Of a DNA stretch of 64,000 bases, positions 35,056 through 43,107 are shown piece by piece. The DNA comes from an uncultured Bacteroidales bacterium (GTDB taxonomy: Bacteria > Bacteroidota > Bacteroidia > Bacteroidales > P3). The position numbers and the translations under genes were made by a program. The stretch spans positions 38,856-102,855 of the forward strand of contig ONGA01000005.1 of assembly GCA_900317285.1 (NCBI GenBank), written 5' to 3'. The notes beneath the pieces were generated by a model. That model had not been told where the DNA came from, did not search any database, and saw only the letters and a list, made by a program, of their open reading frames with translations. Numbering within the stretch: position 1 is the first letter of the stretch; each line of letters begins with the position of its first letter.

Positions 35056-35808
35056 ATGAAACAAAAGTTCTTTTTCCTCGCCGCCGCCGCGCTGCTCTTC
35101 GCAGCCTGCAGCACCAAACAAGCATCAGACAGCGAAAGCAGCACCCTGCCCGAAGCCGACAGCAGCGATTTCGTCACCCTCACCGAGGCCGTGCCCGACG
35201 CCATACTCGAAATACGCTACTACAGCACCTACAACTTCATCGGCTCTCGCATCGAGGGCTACCTCCAGCCCACGGCGCTCCTCACCCGCCAGGCCGCCGA
35301 AAGCCTGCGCCAGGTCAGCGACGAGCTCAAAGCCCAGGGCTACCGCCTCAAAATCTACGACGCCTACCGCCCCCAGATGGCCGTCGACCACTTCGTGCGT
35401 TGGGGCAAAGACCTCGACGACACGCTGATGAAGCCCTACTTCTACCCCGGCGAGGTCAAGGACAGCCTCTTCATCAAGGAATACATCGCCACCCACAGCA
35501 GCCATTCGCGCGGCTCCACGCTCGACCTCACCCTCTTCGACATGCGCACCGAGAAGGAAGTCGACATGGGCGGCACATTCGACTGGTTCGGCCGCGAAAG
35601 CCATCCCGACTGCGGCGGCGACCCCGAGACCGGCACCTACCGCCAGAACGACACCCTCACCGCACAGCAGTTCGAGAACCGCATGATCCTCCGCCGTGCC
35701 ATGATGGCCCACGGCTTCAAGCCCTACGACTGCGAATGGTGGCACTTCACCCTCCGCAACGAGCCCTTCCCCGACACCTACTTCACCTTCCCCGTACAGC
35801 AACTCTAA
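35056..35808 (+). CDS. VanX-like D-Ala-D-Ala dipeptidase lipoprotein (M15D)
   Basis: 250 residues from ATG 35056; lipobox LLFAAC (Cys about 19). The M15 zinc dipeptidase signature is complete: substrate Arg in YDAYRP (about 107), SSHSRGSTLDL (His and Asp zinc ligands, about 157-167) and EWWH (catalytic Glu and third ligand, about 229-232). It cleaves D-Ala-D-Ala or related peptides in the envelope and is probably a housekeeping recycling enzyme; vanH/vanA-type ligases are absent, so vancomycin resistance is not implied. nnrD follows by 5 nt. Confidence 0.9.
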   Translation: MKQKFFFLAAAALLFAACSTKQASDSESSTLPEADSSDFVTLTEAVPDAILEIRYYSTYNFIGSRIEGYLQPTALLTRQAAESLRQVSDELKAQGYRLKIYDAYRPQMAVDHFVRWGKDLDDTLMKPYFYPGEVKDSLFIKEYIATHSSHSRGSTLDLTLFDMRTEKEVDMGGTFDWFGRESHPDCGGDPETGTYRQNDTLTAQQFENRMILRRAMMAHGFKPYDCEWWHFTLRNEPFPDTYFTFPVQQL

Positions 35809-35813
35809 TCCCC

Positions 35814-36605
35814 ATGCGTAACCAGGAAACCACCAAGCACGACTACGGCCACGCCCTGCTCATCGCCGGTGCCTACGGGCGCATGGGCTGCGCCATCCTG
35901 GCCGCCAAAGCCGCACTGCGCAGCGGCTGTGGCCTGGTCAGCGTGCACCAGCCCTCGCGTTGCGTCGACCCTATGCAGGCAGCCTTCCCCGAAGCCATGG
36001 TGAGCATCGACCCCTCACCCACCCTCTTCTCCACCGTCCCGCCCCACCTCGACCGCTACTCCGCCATCGCTGTCGGCCCGGGCATCGGCACCGACCCCGT
36101 CACCGCCGAAGCCCTCATGCAGTTGCTTGCCGAACGGCCTGCCGGGACTCCCTTGGTGCTCGATGCCGACGCCCTGAACATCCTCGCCAAAGAAAATCAT
36201 AATTCCGAATTCATAATTCCGAATTCAATACTCACCCCCCACGCCCGCGAGTACCAGCGCCTCTTTGGCGACGCCGACCCCGCCGAGATGGCACGCCGGC
36301 ACAACGTCATCATCGTCAAGAAAGCCCACCGCACCCGCGTCTATTCCCCCGACGGCCGTGTGTATGAGAACCTTACGGGCAACGCCGGCATGGCGACCGC
36401 CGGCAGCGGCGACGTGCTGACGGGGATCCTCCTTGGTATCATCTCACAGAACCACAAAGACTTATACGAGTCAGTCTGCATGGCTGTGCGCATACACGGA
36501 CAAATTGGCGACCTCGCCATAGAAAAACAGTCGGAATCGAGCCTCATCGCCTCTGACCTGGTGGAAAATCTTCGCAATGTATCCATCGAAATAACAGGCA
36601 ATTAA
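35814..36605 (+). CDS. nnrD: ADP-dependent (S)-NAD(P)H-hydrate dehydratase, stand-alone
   Basis: 263 residues from ATG 35814 of the ribokinase-like YjeF C-terminal (carbohydrate kinase) family. Seen: KAALRSGCGLVSV (about 32-44), AVGPGIGTD (about 85), LDADALNIL (about 118) and GNAGMATAGSGDVLTGILLG (about 190), whose Asp is catalytic. It dehydrates NADHX/NADPHX. Most Bacteroidetes carry it fused to the epimerase NnrE; here only the dehydratase half is present. Residues 128-139 (NHNSEFIIPNSI) come from an inserted 7-bp repeat between two conserved blocks. Confidence 0.9.
   Translation: MRNQETTKHDYGHALLIAGAYGRMGCAILAAKAALRSGCGLVSVHQPSRCVDPMQAAFPEAMVSIDPSPTLFSTVPPHLDRYSAIAVGPGIGTDPVTAEALMQLLAERPAGTPLVLDADALNILAKENHNSEFIIPNSILTPHAREYQRLFGDADPAEMARRHNVIIVKKAHRTRVYSPDGRVYENLTGNAGMATAGSGDVLTGILLGIISQNHKDLYESVCMAVRIHGQIGDLAIEKQSESSLIASDLVENLRNVSIEITGN
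36199..36226 (+). repeat. 7-bp array (ATAATTC/CGAATTC) in nnrD
   Basis: ATAATTC, CGAATTC, ATAATTC, CGAATTC in a row, A/T-rich inside a G/C-rich gene and read in frame between the LDADALNIL and LTPHAREY blocks of the enzyme. Confidence 0.85.
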
Positions 36606-36635
36606 AGGAACCAAAGAAAAATATTTCAAAAAATA

Positions 36636-36667
36636 TTTGGTCGGTTCGCAAAAAGGTTGTATCTTTG
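36636..36667 (+). promoter_or_regulatory. Promoter for tRNA-Asn
   Basis: TTTG (36636-36639), 20 nt, TATCTTTG (36660-36667), about 30 nt before the mature tRNA. Confidence 0.75.
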
Positions 36668-36696
36668 CACCCGATTTCGAAAGAATCAAGAGAGAT

Positions 36697-36770
36697 TCCT
36701 CCTTAGCTCAGTTGGTTAGAGCACCTGACTGTTAATCAGGGGGTCGAAGGTTCAAGTCCTTCAGGGGGAG
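36697..36770 (+). tRNA. tRNA-Asn (GTT)
   Basis: 74 nt folding as a cloverleaf: acceptor TCCTCCT/AGGGGGA (one G-T pair), D stem GCTC/GAGC, anticodon stem CCTGA/TCAGG with loop CTGTTAA (anticodon GTT, Asn), T stem GAAGG/CCTTC with loop TTCAAGT, discriminator G. CCA is not encoded. Preceded by a good promoter and followed by a terminator, so it is a single-gene transcript. Confidence 0.96.
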
Positions 36771-36773
36771 CAA

Positions 36774-36803
36774 AGAGCGCTGAAACATCAGCGCTCTTTT
36801 TTT
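36774..36803 (+). terminator. Terminator after tRNA-Asn
   Basis: 10-bp stem AGAGCGCTGA / TCAGCGCTCT with a 4-nt loop and a T-run, 4 nt after the tRNA. Confidence 0.88.
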
Positions 36804-36820
36804 GATAAACAGATAACCCA

Positions 36821-37510
36821 ATGAAACGCATCATTATCTGCATCGCCTGCACGCTGTCAGCCATCGGCCTACAGGCGCAAAACAACGGGACAACGTCGCT
36901 CTGGACTATAGGTCTGCGCGGCGGCTGGGCCTCCACCACCATCAGTCGCTACGACGCAGGGCGCATGGATGAAGTCTACTCCGCCCTCGGCGGCCTCGAG
37001 GCTGGCATCCAGGGCAGCTACCGTTTCAACTCATGGTTCGCCCTCCGCGCCAATATCAGCTTCATGCAACGCTCTCACCGCATGGACCGCAACCTCAACT
37101 ACCTGGACCCCGTCTACACCGAACACCGCAATTCCTACCTCATGCTGCCTATGGTGGCCGACTTCTCGTTCGGCAGCGAACACCTCCGCGGACACCTGCT
37201 GGCCGGCGGCTATACAGGCTATTGGCTCAGCGAGCGACGCAAGGGCACCACCTACTGGATGACCGACTACTACGTCTATTTCGAGGATTTCGACGAGACG
37301 CGCGACTTCACCGACGAGGACAGCCGCCTCAATGCCGGTCTGGTATTCGGCGTGGGCATCTCCTGCCCCATCGGCAGCAAATGGGAACTGGGGCTCGACG
37401 CTCTCTACTACTACGACCTCACCTCGCACCACACCGGCTACGACAACCTTGCCGACCCACGCCACCTCAACACCCTGGCAATCAACCTTAACCTCAACTA
37501 TAACCTGTAA
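36821..37510 (+). CDS. Outer-membrane beta-barrel protein
   Basis: 229 residues: signal peptide 1-20 (ending LQAQ), then alternating aromatic/polar strands with Gly turns, e.g. WTIGLRGGWAS, GIQGSYRFNSWFALRANISFM, MLPMVADFSFGS, GHLLAGGYTGYWL, LNAGLVFGVGIS and a C-terminal LAINLNLNYNL. This is the 8-10-stranded PorT/OmpA-like barrel type. It starts 18 nt after the tRNA terminator with no visible separate promoter, and the S41 gene follows by 4 nt, suggesting an operon. Function beyond outer-membrane location unknown. Confidence 0.82.
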   Translation: MKRIIICIACTLSAIGLQAQNNGTTSLWTIGLRGGWASTTISRYDAGRMDEVYSALGGLEAGIQGSYRFNSWFALRANISFMQRSHRMDRNLNYLDPVYTEHRNSYLMLPMVADFSFGSEHLRGHLLAGGYTGYWLSERRKGTTYWMTDYYVYFEDFDETRDFTDEDSRLNAGLVFGVGISCPIGSKWELGLDALYYYDLTSHHTGYDNLADPRHLNTLAINLNLNYNL

Positions 37511-37514
37511 ACCT

Positions 37515-38798
37515 ATGAAAATGAAAAAGACCGCATACCTCTTAGTTCTTGGCTCTTATCTCATGCTTCTCTTCTCCTCCTGCCGCAAGGAGGCCGATTA
37601 TATCCCTTTCGTGGGAGAGAACAGCAAACTGGCCTACAACAACTATACCGAGCAGTTCCAGTACCTCTGGAAATGCTTGAGCACGGGCTACGTCTTCTGG
37701 GATGTCGACACCGTCAACTGGGACGCCGCCTACAACCGCTACCTGCCGCAATTCGAGGTCCTCGACCAGAAATACAAGGATAGCGGCTATGTGCGCACTG
37801 CCGAGTTGGAGAAGCTATACAAGGGCTTGGTAGGTCACATGCGCGATCACCACATGACCTTCCTTGTCAAGAACCTCCATCCCGCCGCTAGCGACTACAC
37901 TCCTTACATTACCATCCAGCCCGGCTTGCTTGAGGTTCAGAGCCGCAACTACTATATCGAAAACCGGACCATAGCCCAGGCAGGCCTGCGGGCTTTCCTA
38001 GTCGGCATCGAGGGACAATACACCGTTGCCGAGCACAGCAGCACCGATGCCTATATCACGGAGCTCGGCCGGACCGTCCACTACGAATATTGTCTCTTCA
38101 CCCTCGCCGACGGGCGCAATGTGCCCTATCTCTGGACCACCAACGCCGCTATCACCCCCGTGATGCGCGACATGGCAGGAAGCACGGCACAGGTGCTTAT
38201 CGACCGCTGGCTCACTGTCGCCTGCAGCACGCCACGCAACCAGCTGGCAGGCCTCATCCTCGACACCCGTTCCAACGGGGGCGGCTACCAGGACGACCTT
38301 GACTATCTCATTGGCCCATTCATCAACCAACGCACCGAGATCTTCAAGACTCGCTACAAGGAAGGTCCCGGACGCCTGGAGTACTCCGCCTGGTGCCCCT
38401 ACTACCAAGACCCCAATCCCAACTACCACCGCGACATAACCGCCGAGAACATCCCCTACGTGGTACTGGTCGACATCAACTCAGTGAGCATGGCTGAAAT
38501 AGAGCCCATGGTCATCCGGAAGGTCTTCCCCACCGCCCATATCATCGGCGAACGTACCTACGGCGGCACTGGCCCCTTGCAGAACGACGCAGAAGAACTC
38601 AACTACGGCGGCCCCTTCGGCAACGCCAACGAATACAACCACTACGTTTACACCTCCACCTTCGAGGCACTCATGGACGGACAGGTGCGCGAAGGCATAG
38701 GACTCGTCCCCGACGAGGAGGTACTCCGCAAAAATGCCCCCTCCAACAGTTTCAAGCCTCAACTCGATGCCGCCCTTAATTATTTAAAGAATTATTAA
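37515..38798 (+). CDS. S41-family peptidase lipoprotein
   Basis: 427 residues. Lipobox LMLLFSSC (Cys about 23). An N-terminal helical region (about 35-110) precedes a PDZ-like part and the S41 core: GLILDTRSNGGGYQDDL (about 244-260, typical of tricorn/CtpA), YVVLVDINSVSMAEIEP (about 315, nucleophile Ser three residues before Glu) and GERTYGGTGPLQ (about 343). Residues after the Cys are READ, so it could be surface-exposed. It lies 4 nt after the barrel gene and 3 nt before a small membrane protein. The signal peptide is encoded by a 7-bp CTCTTAG-type repeat. Confidence 0.87.
   Translation: MKMKKTAYLLVLGSYLMLLFSSCRKEADYIPFVGENSKLAYNNYTEQFQYLWKCLSTGYVFWDVDTVNWDAAYNRYLPQFEVLDQKYKDSGYVRTAELEKLYKGLVGHMRDHHMTFLVKNLHPAASDYTPYITIQPGLLEVQSRNYYIENRTIAQAGLRAFLVGIEGQYTVAEHSSTDAYITELGRTVHYEYCLFTLADGRNVPYLWTTNAAITPVMRDMAGSTAQVLIDRWLTVACSTPRNQLAGLILDTRSNGGGYQDDLDYLIGPFINQRTEIFKTRYKEGPGRLEYSAWCPYYQDPNPNYHRDITAENIPYVVLVDINSVSMAEIEPMVIRKVFPTAHIIGERTYGGTGPLQNDAEELNYGGPFGNANEYNHYVYTSTFEALMDGQVREGIGLVPDEEVLRKNAPSNSFKPQLDAALNYLKNY
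37539..37573 (+). repeat. 7-bp array (CTCTTAG) in S41 signal peptide
   Basis: CTCTTAG, TTCTTGG, CTCTTAT, CTCATGC, TTCTCTT in register, encoding the hydrophobic core of the signal peptide. The same heptamer family covers the serS stop at 62524. Confidence 0.6.
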
Positions 38799-38801
38799 TC
38801 A

Positions 38802-38996
38802 ATGAAGACAATACTCATCGTGCTTGCCATCGCCGTCGGGGTCATCGCCCTGATGATGGCTGCATTGGGCATCAAGATGCTGATGCATAAAGAAAAGGAA
38901 TTCAAGCGCCCTTGCGCCAATGCCGACCCCAAGACCGGCCGTTGCGCCAACTGCACCTGCGGGAAAAAGAGAACTAGTTCTGAGAGAACTCTTTAA
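38802..38996 (+). CDS. Small Cys-rich membrane protein, 64 aa
   Basis: One N-terminal helix (about 3-26) followed by a short basic tail with CANADPKTGRCANCTCGKK, four cysteines suited to binding a metal or Fe-S cluster. It begins 3 nt after the S41 gene. The last 23 nt overlap the 3' end of manC on the other strand. I do not know a function; resemblance to FeoB-associated Cys-rich membrane proteins is only in layout. Confidence 0.7.
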   Translation: MKTILIVLAIAVGVIALMMAALGIKMLMHKEKEFKRPCANADPKTGRCANCTCGKKRTSSERTL

Positions 38997-40011
38997 TCCT
39001 CTGCTCTTCCGAGCGTTTGCAGACAAGCAGGCGGTCGCCCTTGGCGGAGACGATGTAGCCGTCAAGACCCTGCAGGACAACCTTCGAGGCCTCCTCGGCA
39101 TGCACCACACAATTGGAGCACTCGTAGAGATGCACCTTACCCACAGCGCCATTGTTGGCACTGTCTTTTTGTAATTTGTCGTGCAGCGAGGCCCAGTTGC
39201 CGAGGTCGCTCCATCCGAAGTCCGCCGGATGGGTGTACACCTTGCCGTCGGCAGCGGCAGGCTCCATGACAGCATAGTCGATGCTGATCTTTTCGCACTG
39301 CGGGAACACTTCCTGCACATCGGCGTCACTCTTCATGCGTTCCATATCGCTGGCAATGTTGGGCTTGTAGGTGGAGATGGCATCCGTGATGGTCTTCACA
39401 TTCCACACGAAAATGCCGGCATTCCACAAATAATTCCCAGCTTTGAGATATTTCTCAGCTGTCTCTAAATCAGGCTTCTCCTTGAAGGAAGCGACTTTGA
39501 GTATTTCTCTTTCGGCGGGAGACGCAGCAGGCTGCGTCTCTACGTATCCGTAGCCCGTCTCGGGACGCGACGGCTTGATGCCGATAGTTACGATGGCGTC
39601 GCTCTTGGCAGTGAAAGCCAGCGCGTTGCCAATCACACGGCGAAACTCCTCGGGATTCATCACCACAGCGTCGGCAGGCGTCACCACCACATTGGCGTCG
39701 GCATCCTCCTCCTTGATGCGCCAGCAAGCCCATGCAATGCAGGGGGCGGTATTACGCGCAGCAGGCTCAGCAAGTATGTGTTCGACGGGCATATCGGGCA
39801 ACTGTTCACGCACGATATCCACATAGGCGGCATTGGTCACCACCCAGAAATTCTGCATCGGACACAGCCCCTTGAAGCGGTCCACCGTCAGCTGTATCAG
39901 CGTGCGGCCACAGCCCAGGATATCGATAAACTGTTTGGGAAACTCGGGGGTGCTCAGCGGCCAGAAACGGCTCCCGATGCCGCCGGCCATGATTACGATA
40001 TGGTTATTCAT
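38974..40011 (-). CDS. manC: Mannose-1-phosphate guanylyltransferase
   Basis: 345 residues from ATG 40011 (MNNHIVIMAGGIGSRFWPLS). The GGIGSRFWPLS pyrophosphorylase loop, AEPAARNTAPCIAWA, GYGYVET, FKEKPD and LWNAGIFVW blocks are all in place; there is no C-terminal phosphomannose isomerase domain. It makes GDP-mannose for surface glycans. A small palindrome at 39519-39540 is translated as TQPAASP between two conserved blocks. A TATTTTTG box is about 35 nt upstream. Confidence 0.93.
   Translation of the reverse strand: MNNHIVIMAGGIGSRFWPLSTPEFPKQFIDILGCGRTLIQLTVDRFKGLCPMQNFWVVTNAAYVDIVREQLPDMPVEHILAEPAARNTAPCIAWACWRIKEEDADANVVVTPADAVVMNPEEFRRVIGNALAFTAKSDAIVTIGIKPSRPETGYGYVETQPAASPAEREILKVASFKEKPDLETAEKYLKAGNYLWNAGIFVWNVKTITDAISTYKPNIASDMERMKSDADVQEVFPQCEKISIDYAVMEPAAADGKVYTHPADFGWSDLGNWASLHDKLQKDSANNGAVGKVHLYECSNCVVHAEEASKVVLQGLDGYIVSAKGDRLLVCKRSEEQRIKEFSQN
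39519..39540 (-). repeat. Palindrome (GAGACGCAGC) inside manC
   Basis: A 10-bp perfect stem GAGACGCAGC / GCTGCGTCTC with 2-nt loop lies in the coding sequence. It shares the GCAGC/GCTGC core with the terminators at 23451 and 34668. Confidence 0.75.
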
Positions 40012-40042
40012 CTGATATGATTTTTTGTCAAGAAATAATTTG

Positions 40043-40050
40043 CAAAAATA
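40043..40050 (-). promoter_or_regulatory. -7 box for manC
   Basis: TATTTTTG on the minus strand, 32 nt upstream of the manC ATG. No clear TTTG at -33. Confidence 0.45.
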
Positions 40051-40104
40051 CACATTTTTTTTCAACTTTCAACCCTAAACCTCAATCCGTAAACCATTTT
40101 TTCG

Positions 40105-40112
40105 TATCTTTG
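40105..40112 (+). promoter_or_regulatory. -7 box for phoH
   Basis: TATCTTTG, 48 nt upstream of the phoH ATG. A second TATATTTG at 40147-40154 is too near the start unless the mRNA is leaderless. Confidence 0.5.
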
Positions 40113-40159
40113 CAGCATGAACCGAAGGTCACAGATACCTTATAAATATATTTGTGTCA

Positions 40160-41125
40160 ATGAGTAATGAATTGTCGACAGAAAAAATTTTCTCTCTTGA
40201 AGAAATTGATTATGCGCGCTTTTGGGGCGCCAACGACCGCATGCTGGAGTTTGTAAAGATGCTCTTCCCGAAGCTGAAACTCATTGCCCGGGGCGACATG
40301 CTCAAGGCCATCGGCTCCGAAGAGGACATTGCCTGGTTTGAGGGCAAGCTGCAGGCCATGATGACCTACTACGAGAAGTTCGGCCGCATCAACGAAAACG
40401 CCATCATGCAAATCATGGAAAGTGGCGGCGGCAGCCCCGAGGCGGAAGTGAGCGACGAAGTGCTGGTGCACGGGCGCAACGGGCTCCTCATCAAGGCACG
40501 CACCCCCAACCAGCAGCGACTCGTCCGCTCGGTGTTCGAAAACGACATGGTCTTCGCCATCGGTCCCGCCGGTACGGGCAAGACCTATACCGCCGTGGCC
40601 CTCGCCGTCAGAGCCCTGAAGAACAAAGAGATCCGGCGCATCATCCTCACCCGCCCCGCCGTCGAGGCTGGCGAGAACCTCGGCTTCCTGCCGGGCGACC
40701 TGCGCGACAAGCTCGACCCCTACCTCCAGCCGCTCTACGACGCCCTGCGCGACATGATACCGCAGCAGAAACTGCTGAACTACTGGGAAGACAACACCAT
40801 CGAGATTGCACCCCTGGCTTTCATGCGCGGACGCACGCTCGACAACGCCTTCGTCATCCTCGACGAGGCACAGAACGCCACCTCCGCCCAGCTCAAGATG
40901 TTCCTCACACGTATGGGCCGCAACGCCAAATTCGTCATCACCGGCGACCTCACGCAGGTCGACCTGCCACGCAACCAGCAAAGCGGCCTCCTCCAAGCCG
41001 TCCAGATTCTGAAAGATGTGAAGGGCATCGAGGTGATTGAGCTGGACAACAGCGACGTCATCCGCCACCGCCTCGTCACCGACATTATCCGCGCCTATGA
41101 TAACGTATCCAAACTGCAAGATTAA
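40160..41125 (+). CDS. phoH: PhoH family ATPase
   Basis: 321 residues from ATG 40160; a GTG 6 nt upstream is an alternative. An N-terminal about 100-residue KH-like/NYN-less region precedes the PhoH core with Walker A GPAGTGKT (135-142), RPAVEAGENLGFLPGDL and Walker B VILDEAQNAT, then GDLTQVDLP. This short PhoH type (PhoL) is found in nearly all bacteria and is linked to RNA metabolism with YbeY and others. It overlaps ispE by 29 nt, so the two are cotranslated. Confidence 0.93.
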   Translation: MSNELSTEKIFSLEEIDYARFWGANDRMLEFVKMLFPKLKLIARGDMLKAIGSEEDIAWFEGKLQAMMTYYEKFGRINENAIMQIMESGGGSPEAEVSDEVLVHGRNGLLIKARTPNQQRLVRSVFENDMVFAIGPAGTGKTYTAVALAVRALKNKEIRRIILTRPAVEAGENLGFLPGDLRDKLDPYLQPLYDALRDMIPQQKLLNYWEDNTIEIAPLAFMRGRTLDNAFVILDEAQNATSAQLKMFLTRMGRNAKFVITGDLTQVDLPRNQQSGLLQAVQILKDVKGIEVIELDNSDVIRHRLVTDIIRAYDNVSKLQD

Positions 41126-41876
41126 CCTCGGCCTGCACGTCATCGGCAAACGCCCCGACGGTTACCACAACCTCGAGACCCTCTTCATCCCCGTGATGGA
41201 CCTGTGCGACACCCTCGAGATTGAGGAAGCGGGCCATGAGACCTCCATGCAGCAGGACGGCATCGTCCTCGACAACAGCCCCGAGGACAACCTCTGCATG
41301 AAAGCCTACAACCTCCTGCACGCCGAGTTCGGCATCCCGCCGGTCACCATCCGCCTGCGGAAAGGCATCCCCTTCGGCGCCGGTCTCGGTGGCGGCAGCA
41401 GCGACGCCGCCTTCACCCTCAAGATGCTCAACGACATGTTCTCGCTCCATCTCGACGACACCCAGCTGGAGCAACGCGCCGCCCGCCTGGGTGCCGACTG
41501 CGCCTTCTTCATCAAGAACCAACCCGCCTACGCCACCGGCATCGGCGACCAACTCCAACCCCTGCCCGAATTATCAATCCTCAATTCTCAATTCTCTATT
41601 CAGATTGAGATTCCCGACGGCGAACATGTGTCGACAAAGGAAGCCTATTCCGGATTGGACCACAGTCTTTTCGGCACCACGCGTCCCGACCTCCGTCAGG
41701 CCGTCAGGCAGCCCGTCAACGAATGGAGCCACCTGATTGTCAACGACTTCGAGCAGTCGGTATTCCCCATCCATCCCGCCATCGCCACCCTCAAGGAGGA
41801 CATGTACCGCCGCGGAGCGCTCTACGCCTCCATGACCGGCAGCGGCGCCGCCGTTTTCGGTCTCTTCGCCGTATAA
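41097..41876 (+). CDS. ispE: 4-diphosphocytidyl-2-C-methyl-D-erythritol kinase
   Basis: 259 residues from ATG 41097, overlapping phoH. GHMP kinase motifs: NCKINLGLHVIGKRPDGYHNLETLF (motif 1, about 6-30), PFGAGLGGGSSDAA (ATP loop, about 88-101) and MTGSGAAVFGLF (motif 3, about 246-257). It phosphorylates CDP-ME in the MEP isoprenoid pathway. Residues 159-169 (LSILNSQFSIQ) derive from a 7-bp TCAATTC repeat and sit in a variable loop. No terminator is visible. Confidence 0.94.
   Translation: MITYPNCKINLGLHVIGKRPDGYHNLETLFIPVMDLCDTLEIEEAGHETSMQQDGIVLDNSPEDNLCMKAYNLLHAEFGIPPVTIRLRKGIPFGAGLGGGSSDAAFTLKMLNDMFSLHLDDTQLEQRAARLGADCAFFIKNQPAYATGIGDQLQPLPELSILNSQFSIQIEIPDGEHVSTKEAYSGLDHSLFGTTRPDLRQAVRQPVNEWSHLIVNDFEQSVFPIHPAIATLKEDMYRRGALYASMTGSGAAVFGLFAV
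41574..41601 (+). repeat. 7-bp array (TCAATTC) in ispE
   Basis: TCAATCC, TCAATTC, TCAATTC, TCTATTC in register, A/T-rich against flanking sequence and translated in frame. Confidence 0.8.
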
Positions 41877-41934
41877 AAAAACTCGGCTGAGGAAAATCAC
41901 CACATTTGGCTATCGATAATTTTTTATTTTTTTG

Positions 41935-41942
41935 TACCTTTG
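41935..41942 (+). promoter_or_regulatory. -7 box for heme-uptake-like operon
   Basis: TACCTTTG, 70 nt upstream of the calycin lipoprotein. The long A-rich leader has no evident structure; no Fur box is obvious to me. Confidence 0.5.
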
Positions 41943-42012
41943 CCCTTGGATTTACCACCCAAGACTCTTGTTAATTAACCTAATATCAAACAAAAAAAAC
42001 AAAAAAACCACA

Positions 42013-42462
42013 ATGAAAAGAAGCAAAATTCTGTTAACAGCAGTGTTTTCTGTCCTCACACTCCTCTCAATTTCGTGCAGCAAAGACGGCAAAGAGTACG
42101 CAAAAGATGTCGTCGGAAACTATGACGGAACCCTCGTTATGTCTGTTTCCGGCACCAACTACGGCACCTTCGATTTGGTTGTAAATGTCGAATCGACATC
42201 CGACGACCAGGTCAGCATGACCATTCCCGCTTTCGGCGAAGGCCACATGGCAATGCCCGAACTGACCATTACCAATATCGATGTCGATAAAGACGGCAGC
42301 ACCTATACCTTGGAGAAAGACCAGTTCACTATCACTGTGAACGAGGTTCCCTATAAAGGTTCCGTCAACGGTATCGTGAAAGACGGCAAGCTCACCTTCA
42401 CCAGCCCTGTCATCCCGGGTGCCATGCCGATGGCTGTTAACCTTGACTTCACCACCAAGTAA
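42013..42462 (+). CDS. Calycin-like lipoprotein
   Basis: 149 residues: lipobox LLSISC (Cys about 23) then a small beta-barrel-like domain (VVGNYDGTLVMSVSGTNYG...GSVNGIVKDGKLTFTSPV), fitting the Bacteroidetes calycin-like family. It heads an operon with HmuY-like and TonB-receptor genes (15 nt gap to the next). In such clusters these lipoproteins are thought to bind a hydrophobic ligand; heme binding here is inference. Confidence 0.75.
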   Translation: MKRSKILLTAVFSVLTLLSISCSKDGKEYAKDVVGNYDGTLVMSVSGTNYGTFDLVVNVESTSDDQVSMTIPAFGEGHMAMPELTITNIDVDKDGSTYTLEKDQFTITVNEVPYKGSVNGIVKDGKLTFTSPVIPGAMPMAVNLDFTTK

Positions 42463-42477
42463 GCATCACTTTTCTCG

Positions 42478-43107
42478 GTGAAACTAAAACAGTTAATACT
42501 ACTTCCAGCATTGCTGGTGTTAGTTTCCTGCGATGGAATTTTTGGCGGGCTCTATGATGAGCCCGCCAAAAATTCTTTCGGTTTCATTCAACGCGACGAC
42601 GACGGTCACGGTGGTACGATACGCCTCGATGCCACCAGCTACACTCGCTGGTCCTACATCGACCTCCATCACCAGCACATCGACACCGCCAACATCACCT
42701 TGGGGCAGGACGCTCCTTTCGAGTGGGACTTCGCTATCCACCACTACGACGTAAAGACCCACGACGGCACCGCTACCGAAAGCCCCTTCGACAACGTCGG
42801 CATGGCCATCGAACTCGAAGAACTGAATTTCGTTGCCGACGTCGACAGCCAGGTTGTAATCGACATGTCGACCATGATGGAAGGCTATCTGGGATACACC
42901 CCGTCGCCTGTCAATCCGGTACTCTCGCATTGGCTCGACGTCGACCTCTCCACCATGCCGCCCATTTACGTCCTTTCCAACAAAGTCTATCTCCTCCGCC
43001 TCGGCGATGGCACTCTCGTGGCACTGCAATTCACCTCCTTCATGGACGAATCCTTCGCCAAAGGCATCGTCACCTTGCACTACCGCATCATCAACACCCC
43101 GAAATGA
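42478..43107 (+). CDS. hmuY: HmuY-family heme-binding lipoprotein
   Basis: 209 residues from a GTG start at 42478. Lipobox LVLVSC (Cys about 18). The HmuY pattern is visible: GTIRLDATSYTRWSYIDLHHQ (about 46-66), FEWDFAIHHYDVKTHDGTA (about 81-99) and a C-terminal YVLSNKVYLLRLGDGTLVALQFTSF block with the usual HYRI end. HmuY extracts heme from host proteins and hands it to the TonB receptor HmuR. The stop overlaps the receptor start (ATGA). Which residues are the heme ligands cannot be fixed by eye. Confidence 0.85.
   Translation: MKLKQLILLPALLVLVSCDGIFGGLYDEPAKNSFGFIQRDDDGHGGTIRLDATSYTRWSYIDLHHQHIDTANITLGQDAPFEWDFAIHHYDVKTHDGTATESPFDNVGMAIELEELNFVADVDSQVVIDMSTMMEGYLGYTPSPVNPVLSHWLDVDLSTMPPIYVLSNKVYLLRLGDGTLVALQFTSFMDESFAKGIVTLHYRIINTPK

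Noticed and set aside
35056-35808. Vancomycin resistance gene vanX
   Set aside because: Only the dipeptidase family is present; no vanH, vanA-type ligase or vanRS is nearby, and it carries a lipoprotein signal like housekeeping homologues.
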